Of a stretch of DNA of 64,000 nt, positions 10,380-21,689 are shown in pieces. This stretch comes from Amborella trichopoda (lineage: Eukaryota > Streptophyta > Magnoliopsida > Amborellales > Amborellaceae). The DNA lies in NCBI RefSeq assembly GCF_000471905.2, contig NW_006498435.1, forward strand, positions 4,362,288-4,426,287. Direction: 5' to 3'. Both the position numbers and the translations under genes were made by a program. Each line of letters begins with the position of its first letter. The first letter of the stretch is position 1. The notes beneath the pieces are model-generated. The model worked only from the letters and a program-made list of their open reading frames with translations. It was not told the DNA's origin and did not search any database.

Positions 10380-11002
10380 ATGCAACCGAAGGTAGGAGTT
10401 TGCGTTTTGACGGTGGGCTGGTGGAAATGGTGACTAGGGTGTGGGTGCCACCACCGCGGCCGTAGCCCGTTTCCGAAGTCTCTGTCTTTTAAACCTCACC
10501 GTCTGCACCGACCGGGAAAGTTGGAAAGTGCAGGCCCCGGGATCGTTTCTTTATGCAGCAGTACCTATTGAACTTGGACAAATGGAAGAAAGAAGGGCAT
10601 GCTGCTCTGCCTTTATTCCTTAGAATCTTGTTCTCATCTCCTTTTATCTACAATTCTCTATCCCCTTAGAATCTTGTTCTCATCTCCTTTTATCTACAAT
10701 TCTCTATCCCCTCCTTTATTCCCCTCTCACTTTCAAATGGAAGCTGTCTTCAGGAGTCCACGTTTCCCTCCTCCATGCTCTCTCATCTTCTGCTCTGCTT
10801 TGTTTTTTCTTCTTGGCTTCTCTTCATTAGGTAAACATCTCTCTCTCCATTAACACACTCTGCTAGCTGTGTCACACTCTCTTACTGCCCTCTTCTTTGC
10901 TGTCTTCATTGTTGGGCTCTTCTTGCTCTTTCTTTTTCTGTGCTTTTTTTTTTTGTTTGGGAATTAGTCATATTGTCCTTTGTGGTGCAAAAGATTGCAG
11001 CC
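10380..11002 (+). promoter_or_regulatory. ARF gene promoter-proximal region and 5' UTR with intron
   Basis: GC content rises sharply from 10390 against the AT-rich flank. A CT-rich leader (10600-10830) ends TTCATTAG followed by GTAAACATC (possible donor at 10831). AAGATTGCAG at 10991-11000 is a possible acceptor just before the start codon. This gives a 170-nt 5' UTR intron, a common arrangement in plant ARF genes. The transcription start cannot be fixed; TTTTAAAC near 10486 is only a weak TATA candidate. Confidence 0.5.
10620..10711 (+). repeat. Perfect 46-bp tandem duplication in the ARF leader
   Basis: Two identical 46-bp units, 10620-10665 and 10666-10711, start TTAGAATCTTGTTCTCATCT. They are CT-rich and lie in the predicted 5' UTR. 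Perfect identity suggests a recent event (or an assembly duplication). Confidence 0.9.
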
Positions 11003-11150
11003 ATGGGTATGGCAATCTCTCGAATGGTGCGGATGCTCTTTGCAAAGCGGGAAATGAGGATTCTGATGGTGGGTCTCGATGCGGCAGGGAAGACCACCAT
11101 CCTCTATAAACTCAAGCTTGGAGAGATTGTGACCACCATTCCCACCATTG
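11003..11150 (+). CDS. ARF exon 1 (residues 1-50, start codon and P-loop)
   Basis: ATG sits in the context GCAGCCATGGG, with Gly as residue 2. It encodes the amphipathic N-terminus, the GLDAAGKT nucleotide loop and the switch 1 TTIPTI. It ends in the first base of the Gly50 codon before donor GTAACT. Confidence 0.95.
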
Positions 11151-14100
11151 GTAACTCTTATTATCTCCACACGCTAACTAGCATCTGTGGTTGATCTCCT
11201 TTCAAATTTCTGAATTTAACCATGGAACCTCGTTAGATAATCTGCAGTTATGAGGTGACTGTGATATAATTTCGCTTGTTTGGATTAAACTGGGCTCTGC
11301 TTTTGATCTAATATTGGAGAGAAGCAACCAACCATACCAGAAACATTAACATGCAGCTTTTGATTTTCCATTTTGAATGAATTCCAGAGACAAGAGCTGT
11401 TCTGGAAGAAAAGCTCATAATTTTTTCACCTTTCCTGCAAAATCAATGGATATATTCAGGCTTGTCTGTACCTCATCCTGGTTTGTGATGTGGTGTTTGT
11501 TGACCTAGAGCAGTTCATGAAATTGCCTGTTCAGATGCTCTTCAAGGTCTTTGACATGCCACATGTTTCCGGTGTCCATGCGTGTTCTGGTTTAGTGCTA
11601 CAAAGTATGAGATACATATCGACTATTACTCCTCCTCTATACATGTAAATATTCCCATATTATGTATTATGGTATCATGGCTGCTACTAAATTCCTGCTC
11701 TTGACCAAGCAAAACCTGATATGTTAACATCGGTGCCCTATGCAAGTGTCTGCGGACAACAGAACTAGCTCTACTTCTGCCATAACACAAAAGGATATAA
11801 CTATGTAAGCAATGTTCAGAAAAACAGATTCGGGGGCATAGGCGGTTTGGGTGCCTGGCCACCCACGGGCTCGGGTGGGCACCCACGGACAGGTGGCCCT
11901 CAACAAAATAAACACCCCCCCCTTTCCCAAAACATAAAAAACAAGGGAGTTGTTAAATAAATAATTGAAATATAACTGAATATATAAGACATTTTAAAAC
12001 TTTAGTTTCACTTTCACATAAGACTTAATCCATTAAGATATCACATAATCGATTATTTATCAAATAAACTAAAACAAAATCAAAACAAGACACATCATAC
12101 AAAAAAAGAATCAATTATTCATAAAATAATACAATATATGCTCAATTTCATCGTAGTGAGAAAAAAAATTAATAAATCACCAAAAAAATGAATCTTTCAA
12201 TTACAAACAGGTACATATACCGTAAAATAAAAAAAAGTAAAAGATAAAACACATGATTCATAACATAATAAGTTGTAGCAAAATAAAATCAAAACCATCT
12301 TTTAAATATGATAACATTTTAAAATATCAAATCAAATCGATGTAGGTGCAAACCTTGTCTATTGGGTCACCAAAAGTTCTCAAAATCAACTATTAGAAGC
12401 TTCAATTCCACCCAAGAACTATTGCCTTCGTTTTGGGAAGAAATCGAAAAAATAAAAAACTTATCGATCTTTCGATAAATCACAAAATAGTGATTTTTGA
12501 GGGGTTTTTCTCACCTTAAAGGCCAAGCATTTTCTATTGGGGTTTAGAATACCCCTTAAAACCCTTTCCCCCCCTTTTTAAGGGGAAAAAATTACATGTT
12601 TTCGTCTCACCCGAGGGTTTTTTTCCGCCGCCCGCAAATTGTCACGGGGCGCCGCCTAGGTGGGCACCTAGACAATAGTGCCTAGGCACCGCCCAGAAGC
12701 AAAAAAGGCTAATGCACCCGCCCTGACTGTGCCTAGGCGTTTTGAAATTTTTTTCGCCTAGGTGGCCGAATTTTTGAACATTGTATGCTTGTATGTAAGT
12801 ACAAATTTCTCTCCTGTTTAGGTTTCACCATTGGAAAACAAGCTTTTACGCCAGGAGTGGTTTGAGTGATATTTCTGCTATATAGCTTCCAAAAGGATAC
12901 ATGGCATTTGATCTCTTATCTAGTTAACATAAAATTTAATTATGGTCTGATAAAATATTATTTATTTAAATTGACTTATCCATTGGATTTCACCACAAAT
13001 TACTTAAGTCAATGATGGAGGTGATATGCCTTTAATAGACAAATGCCTTTTGCAATCAATTCAAAAGTATGCAAGCTTTTAAGGACACATAATTTGCAAA
13101 GTACAGAAGGTAAAATTGACTTATCCATTGGATTTCACCACAAATCACCTAAGTCAATGATGGAGGTGATATGCCTTTAACAGACAAATGCTTTTTTTTT
13201 TAGGACGCATAATTTGCAGAGTACAGAACGTAAAACCCTTACAGTCCAACTACTTGTCTAGTGGTGGCTCCTGAGTATGGTGGTTCCTGAACAATTAGGA
13301 GAATTCCTACTTCTGGGTTTGTGGATTTCATTGACTTTGGATTTCGAGGTAACCCTAGGTCGCAAAGGGGTGGTCTTGCAACATACCATACAAAACCATT
13401 GAACAAATTCCATTCAATTTTGTATAACATGTATCCAACATGCTGCAGCAAGACATGAGATACCTAGTCAAGAACTGAGCTGAAGCATATCCAAAAGCAA
13501 TACTTTTTTGCATAAATCAGTTATTTTTTTTTTTTTTTTTTGTGTTTTTCTGTATATATCACATATTTATTTTCAACAATCAATATTACCGTGCAGTAGA
13601 TTTGTCCTTAGTTTTATTTTACTATTTCTTTTTCAGCAAAAATATTTTTATGAAGAACATGTCAAACTTTTGCTATACGTTTGAGTTCAGTATTTAGTAA
13701 ATTTCTGCACGTGATTCTGAGATATTAGAATCTAGCATAGCTAACATGTGCAAACAGTTCAGCATTCAGGCACTTGGAGGTCATAACATATGCTACATTC
13801 ACTTTCTAATTGTGGTTTTTTGAAGTGTTTTTCAAAAGTTCACTTAATTGTTCAAATGACTGACACTGGTCAGTCCTTGGTAATAAAGAAATTGACTAGT
13901 CTTTGAAGATGACCATAAGACTTGCATTGCTAGTGGATTTGGGCTGCTAGATCATGCTTCTGTTTATGCGTACTATCTTTAATGTCATTAACATGATCAA
14001 TCCTTACTTGGTTACCTTTTAATGTTCTATAAGCTGACCCACCACCTAACAGTGTCCTTTCTCGAAAATTATCTGATAATTGGTTTTTCAATTACCCATA

Positions 14101-17100
14101 AAAAATGTATAATTGGGTTTTTTTGGAGGACACATCAATTTTGTTTAGAAGATTTTTTATTAGAATATACTGTATATAGACTAAATTTTGTAAACGGACG
14201 CAATACACACGTGTATATCAATTTTTTTTAATAAGATTCGGTTAGCAATAAAAAAGAGAGATGAAAATTTAATCATTACAATGGGTATCCTACCCACTCT
14301 TCCAAGGCAGCATCTTTAATGACTTAAAATTTTGGCATATCCATTACTTTTAAGTGGCAAACTTTTATTGATGACAAAAACCATAGATGATTAGTGGTGC
14401 TTTCTATTTGGAGAGCATGTTTTATTGATAATTAGTAATTTGTCATCAGACTATTCTCTTCTGTTGGCGTCCATACTGTGTTAGCATTTTAGTTTTGTAG
14501 TGTTTTTAAAATAGTGTGATTTCAATCTATAGTTTTACTAAAATATTTCAATGAAGGTAGATAAGTTGTGGGTTTTTCAGTCCCACATTGAGGAATAGAG
14601 AAAGGAAAGTGATGTATTTCTATAGAAATACTTTCCAGCCTTATGTTTATAGAACAAACTAGAAAGTGTGAAGGCTTATGTGAAGTATGCATAGTGTGCA
14701 ATGTGCATGCACATAGGGGCACGTGCGAGGACACAACGGTGCTTGAGGCGTACTTTGCACTTTGAACACTCGCCATGGTGCTGGCTATCTTTTGTGAGTC
14801 GCGATGCAGACTCGTTTCTTGTGTTACATCATACGGCATGAATGTGGCGGCATAACAATTATTTTTAGCTGTTAGATGTCTCGCGGTGGTTGAGGCGGTT
14901 AATGATTGTTGGATGTTTGTCAGTTAGTGACTACTATGTAGTTATAACAGTCAATTAACATTGACAACTATCTATTGAACAGTCACATCTTTCAACTTGG
15001 AAAACTGAGTCACTAACAGTCAATTAACAGTGACAACTATCTATTGAGCAGTCACATCTTTCAACTTGGAAAACCGCATTCCTACTCTATAATAGGGCTT
15101 GATTTTCCCCATTTTGTACGCAATTTTCTTACATGATAATCTGTCTCTTACTTCTTTCTCTCTCTAGAATTAAATCGACTCTGGTGCATTACAGATTTGC
15201 CATTCTAGTACATTAAATAGGCAAGATTACATAGAGACCGTATGTTTTCAGATATCCCGAGGACTAATTTACCCCGTACAACCTTTTTCATATTGATTTT
15301 AATCAGTAAATAGGCAAATATAGTCTTGAGACAAGGTCTTTGGGTGCCTGAAAACGGGAAGCTCCATCCTTTGTTATTTTAGAAGCCTTCATTATCTGAA
15401 TTTACAGCCCCATTTCACCTATACCCTTATTTCTAACATATTGTTCCATGGTGCTTTGGAAGTTTCTAACTGCTCCTTGGAGTATTGGTGTTGTCCAAGG
15501 TTTGGTCTTTTAGCATGTACGCCTTCTGAGTAAGAGTTGTTTGTAGTTGTTATCCATGGCTAATTTACACTTAAAGGTGCTTAGCTGATAATGTATTCTT
15601 GATGCGTATACCTTTTTAATCAGAAGAGTATTTTATTCGTAATAGTTCCAAAATGCCATAGCCAGTTGACCATCCATGCGCCTTGGAACAAATATTCCCT
15701 AAGAGAAGGGATGTTTCTGTAATAATCCAAGACTTTTTTATTGCTATTTGTATTAAAAATACTTGAACTTGGTGGCAATGTCGGAAATAACCTAGAGTGA
15801 GCGAATTCATTGAGTCGAGTAGGATACTAGGAAAAATTTGCCGGGTATTTGTGTAAAAAAATAAATAGATATAAAGCAAATTATATTTTGGGAATGAAGC
15901 TTAGAATGTCATGTAAGCATACCACAATGCTACCACTTTGAAAATGCCATGTACTTGTCAGATTAATCATAGGAAATTATGTATAATGAAATACTCAGAT
16001 ACATCCCGAGTTTTTCTGTTATAGAACTTATCAATCTGGCTGGTTGAGTTGGCTTGCAAGTTTTACAGACTCAAGGTTAGTTCTTATTTTCTGTAGATGC
16101 AGAAATGATGGAAGAAAGATTCTTGAGAGGGAGAAAAGAGTGAAGTAAAAGAGAGAACTGTATTTTCCATGTCAGAGAGTTGCGGTAGCAAGAACTAGTA
16201 TAGGTTAATTGTATTTCTTGTTCAAACATAGATGTAAAATTTACTATTTGTTCTAGATGCACAGGGTTTTGGGCTTAATGATGTACACATCTGGCAAAAG
16301 TTGTGTATTGAGGCAAAGGGTGTGCTATAAGACTATGCCGATAGGCAAACTTACATTTCCTAGAGTGGCACATGCTCAGGAACAACATTTTGTTGTTGAA
16401 TACTTGGTTCTGCTAGTTGTGTGGGGAGTGCTGTGATGGTATCCTTTTGGAGGTATATGTCAATGATGGAATGCAATTGGCAAGACCAGATGCTTGATGA
16501 GCATGTATGATGGACAAGGACAAATTTTCAGAGAAATTACGTACAGGGAAAGAGCATATGCTTGTTGAGGTCTTTTCTTTATTGTTAAGTGCATCTGATA
16601 GGTAGGAACATGATTGACAACATCCAATTAAGATAATGATGCTAATAGTTTCATGTTATCAATGGGATAGTACGGGTGCTGAAATTTTGTTCATTAATAG
16701 TGTTTATCTAATCTCCATCTTAGCTCTTATTACTGATCCTTGTTAATCTCATGAATCATGGAATTTATAAGTCCTTTCTAACAGAATACCACTAGTAAAT
16801 TTTTGAAGTATTTGGCACTGCTCCAGCCACATTCGCCCCCAACCTCTCCCCCCAAAACCAAAAACAGACAACCATAAAAAAAAAGACCAACGCCGCCAAG
16901 ATACACACACCCTCCTACCCCTCTATTAAGTATGGGCTTTGGAGCTCCTTAAAATGGCACAAATCTGATATATTCATGGAAAATTGAAATGGACGGTTCA
17001 GAATGATATAGCCCTTTTTACCAGATCTGTGATTTTGGATGCCCAAAGGCTGGATCTGCAGAGTTTCAGGTCCTCAATCCATCTCCAAGACAGATTTGGG

Positions 17101-19711
17101 GATGGCTGCATGCAGCCACTGCCACTTCCTAAACTTACCCTTAAATTTGTTTCTGGTTTATTATTCTCCTTGTCTTGCTCTTATTGTCATTATGAACTTT
17201 GGCCCTTTATTTGGTCATCATCTACGAGAGCGGAATTGTAGTTATTTACTTGTGGATAATGGGCTTTAGAAAGACAAAATTACTAAGATGTAGCATTACT
17301 TTGTTTTATTACCTTTCTAAGCACAGATATAAAATATATGGTGTGTCATTGTTACTAGAAGTTGGGGAATCAAAGGCTAATTTCTTTCTTTTTCCTGTCT
17401 ATCCAGCCTACGTGGCTCTTGCCCCTTAGTATTATTAAGGGAAACTTACATATTCCCCACCATTTAAAAGCTTCTCCGCAGAGGACACCCTTCTAAAAAT
17501 CTTCTCATCCTAAACCTTTAACACTATTTTTCCTTTCATCAACGACCCAAATCAATTTTCAACAGCGTTTTCGATTAAAATGCCCCTCAATCAATCAAGC
17601 CAACAGATCTTCACATCCTAAACCTTAACACCATTTTTCCTTTCATCAACCACCCAAATCAATTTCAACAGCGTTTTCAATTAAAATGCCCCTCAATCAA
17701 CCAAGCCAACCGATAAAAACTTTGTTTCTCTTCGTGTTTCTTCTCTCTAAAGCTCTTCTCTTTGTTAACCAAAACCAGATTTTTCTCTTCTTCTACAGGC
17801 ACTTCAATCCTCTCCACGCACTTCAATTTCTTGGTAATGAATGGCAAAAATTACAGGGGAAAAGGAAAATAATGCCCCGTCCCCCTCACCCTAAAAAAGA
17901 AAAATCATACTTGTGCTTATTTATAGTCCAAGAATATCAATGGGAGCAGTTGAATGAGAAGAGAGAATATGGAAAACCTAAAGGCCTAAACCTCATGCAC
18001 TCCTCTCCTTGTCCAACCACGTTCTCCCCTCAAAACTCAGGTCCGTGATCTATGCCATTCCTTAACCCATGTTTCTTCTTCTTCGTCCCATCTGTATCTG
18101 CTTCTTTTGCATTGCCATATGAAAAAAATTGCCAATTTCCTTTGGCTACAGAAGCATCCTTCTCTTGGCATGATGAATATTAGATGTAAATATAAATGTA
18201 ATAGGTGATGTACTGACAATTATTCTTTCTGACATGAAAACCTTTCTAGATTTGAATTAAGGGTAGTAGGTGGTTTATATAAATTATAGTTTCATGATGT
18301 TGGACATAATGAAATAAAAAATTTGTAACTTTTTATGGTTCATTATCGAAGCAAGAAATTTTGAGTTATAACATTCGCTCGATTTATATGCATTTTGTTT
18401 TTCCACTTTTCTATCAGGGGACACACTTTGTCATTTTTATAAAATGCTTGCACCCATTGGAATATGTATTTTTTAATCAAATTGGAATTATTTGAAGGAA
18501 CTTATTAACAAATATTCTCATGTTTTAGGGTTTAATGTCGAGACTGTAGAGTACAAGAATGTGAGTTTCACTGTGTGGGATGTTGGAGGTCAAGATAAGG
18601 TATTGATTTTATCTACAGTTTTTGTTCATTCCCATTCTTCTTGCTCACTAGCTGATTTTTTGAAAGAAATGGTAAACCTTCTATGTTGAATGGAATGATA
18701 CAATTGTTGATTATAATCAAGAATTCTCGCTACTGATATGAAGTATTCTTTAATTGTATTATTTATTTGATATATAATAGTTCTTTGATGTCATTAACTT
18801 TTATTATATTTTTATGCAAATATTTTTCATGTTATTAACTGTCGATCACTATTTGTGCTTATCTATTCTATTGTCGCTTTGGATGATATTCAAGCCTTCT
18901 ATTAGCTTTTTTAAATATTTTGTTTTCAAATCATGTTGAATAGCTTGGTCAACTAGAGCATGCCAAACTCTCCCATGCATTTCCAACCCACTATTAATAT
19001 ATACCATCTGGTCCTAAAGTCTGTAGTATCTTCGTTTTCCTCAAAGCTTCTTTCACTTTAGATATCCTAATTCTACGAATGAATGTATCTATAACTTTCG
19101 ACCTCATTTATGTCAAAAGTTCCCCCTAAAACTGTGTTCCCAGAGTGGTCGCCATTTAACAGTGTCAATAAATTCTTCACCTTTCATTGACCACGTCATC
19201 ATTCACCAAGTCCCTTTGATCGTCACTCTTAATCTATTTAACATGATCATCATTAGGTAGACAATTTAAAAACTAAACAATTGATTTTATGTCCTTAAAT
19301 GTGTAGATCTCAATTTCACCAAGTGGGTGGTTAAGATTCATTGTTTGAGTGAACTTATTTTGACCCTTTTTATGGTACAAATGCTATTTCTTTCTCTTCG
19401 GAATTGATGGTTGGGATGAAGGGAGTGCAAAATTTGGAGTTATAGAAATGCCCCAAGCATATGGTTTGCTGAAGTGGTGTTGGTATATGGGTGCACCTCT
19501 AAAATTCTTTGAAAACTGTCCATTTTGAAAATTTTCATCCACTTATAGATATGCTTGATTTAAACAAGTTTTATAGTTTAAAATTTTATAATTAGAGATA
19601 AAAGTAGATTTTCGCAACATCTTAAGAATTTTTTACACCAAAATTGCATCTCATGACAAAGTTTGGAAGTGCACCTTACTTTGATTGTTTAAGGTTTCAA
19701 CCTTATGCAAA

Positions 19712-19755
<44 letters not shown>

Positions 19756-20322
19756 NNNNNNNNNNNNNNNNNNNNNNNNNNNNNNNNNNNNNNNNNNNNN
19801 NNNNNNNNNNNNNNNNNNNNNNNNNNNNNNNNNNNNNNNNNNNNNNNNNNNNNNNNNNNNNNNNNNNNNNNNNNNNNNNNNNNNNNNNNNNNNNNNNNNN
19901 NNNNNNNNNNNNNNNNNNNNNNNNNNNNNNNNNNNNNNNNNNNNNNNNNNNNNNNNNNNNNNNNNNNNNNNNNNNNNNNNNNNNNNNNNNNNNNNNNNNN
20001 NNNNNNNNNNNNNNNNNNNNNNNNNNNNNNNNNNNNNNNNNNNNNNNNNNNNNNNNNNNNNNNNNNNNNNNNNNNNNNNNNNNNNNNNNNNNNNNNNNNN
20101 NNNNNNNNNNNNNNNNNNNNNNNNNNNNNNNNNNNNNNNNNNNNNNNNNNNNNNNNNNNNNNNNNNNNNNNNNNNNNNNNNNNNNNNNNNNNNNNNNNNN
20201 NNNNNNNNNNNNNNNNNNNNNNNNNNNNNNNNNNNNNNNNNNNNNNNNNNNNNNNNNNNNNNNNNNNNNNNNNNNNNNNNNNNNNNNNNNNNNNNNNNNN
20301 NNNNNNNNNNNNNNNNNNNNNN

Positions 20323-20356
<34 letters not shown>

Positions 20357-20793
20357 AGCCTATGGTAAAAATTAACAGTGATTTCATCTATGCTCATCAT
20401 CGTCCAAAGTTCATCGCACAGTCACGATTGTCTGGTGGTGTTTCAATTTTCATTTTTTTTCCTAAATCGGAATGATCTGAAATTGAGAGTGTGTGTACAT
20501 CTTAGTGAGGCGCACCTAATAAAAATATGAAAAACACATTTCGCATAATATAAATTGATCAAAATACACCCGTAAATGTCAATTTATATTTTACGATTTT
20601 TTTTTTTTATATTTTTATTAGATTCTCCTATTTTTTATAAACACATGCTCCAAATTTCAAATCATTCCAATTTGTACAAAAAATGGAAATTGAAACACTA
20701 CCAGAGAACTATTACCGTGCGATTAATTTTGGATGGTGATGAGCATAGGGGAAATCATTGTTCATTTTCGCCTATAGGCGTTGCATAGTATTT

Positions 20794-20824
<31 letters not shown>

Positions 20825-21654
20825 CAAAACAACTATTGGTGAAGTTTTACAGTACTTCACCTACGGCTTTATTACTGTTCAAAATTTATCACACGGTCAC
20901 AGATATCTGATAGTGTTTGAATTTTAATATTTTTTTTACAAATCATAATGATCTTAAAATTTGTAGGTGTGTGTGCCTTAGTGAGATGCACATGAATAAA
21001 TTATAAAACAAATAATTTGAATGATAAAAATTACGCAAAATTCCCTTATAAAGTTTCAAGGGTAATAATTTCATCTTTTTGTCTATTATTTTTTTAATAT
21101 TTTATTTTGGTGCGACTTGGTTATATGTATCGACTTGGTTATATGTACATACGTCCCAAATTTTAGATAAATCGGATTAGTACAATAATTATAAAAATTC
21201 AAATACTGTCGGACAACTGTGACCGTGTAATAAACTTTGGACGGTGATGAGGTATAGGTGAAGTACTATAGAACTTCATCTATCGGCGTTTTGTAGATGC
21301 TTCCTCTATATATATATATATATGGTCATGTTAGGATGCTATAGAGCATTTTATAATTGTATTCAACAAATTTTGAACACTTATGTACTGTTGTTTTGTA
21401 ATATAATATTATTTTAATAAAGGTATTTTTAGTCGTTAGGAGGGGTGTGATGTCATCCACATGGGGTATGACATCACCCATATAGAGCATTAAATGCCGC
21501 TAGTGTGCTCCATGTGGATGACGTCACACCCCTCCTAATGACAAAAAATACTCTTATTAAAAATTCTCTAGATACAAAACAAAGATATATAAGTGTCCAA
21601 AATTTGTAAATTTGTTGAGTACAATTATAAAATGCTCTATAGTGTGAGCACCCT

Positions 21655-21689
<35 letters not shown>

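Noticed and set aside
14566..15192. Possible solo copia LTR (TCAGTCCCACATTG near its start)
   Set aside because: No 5-bp target duplication, partner LTR or primer site could be found.
17686..18048. 120-codon plus-strand frame in ARF intron 1
   Set aside because: It starts inside a tandem duplication, has no domain and lies within an intron.
19651..20400. Open frames across the 19756-20322 gap
   Set aside because: They consist of N and TA repeat translation.
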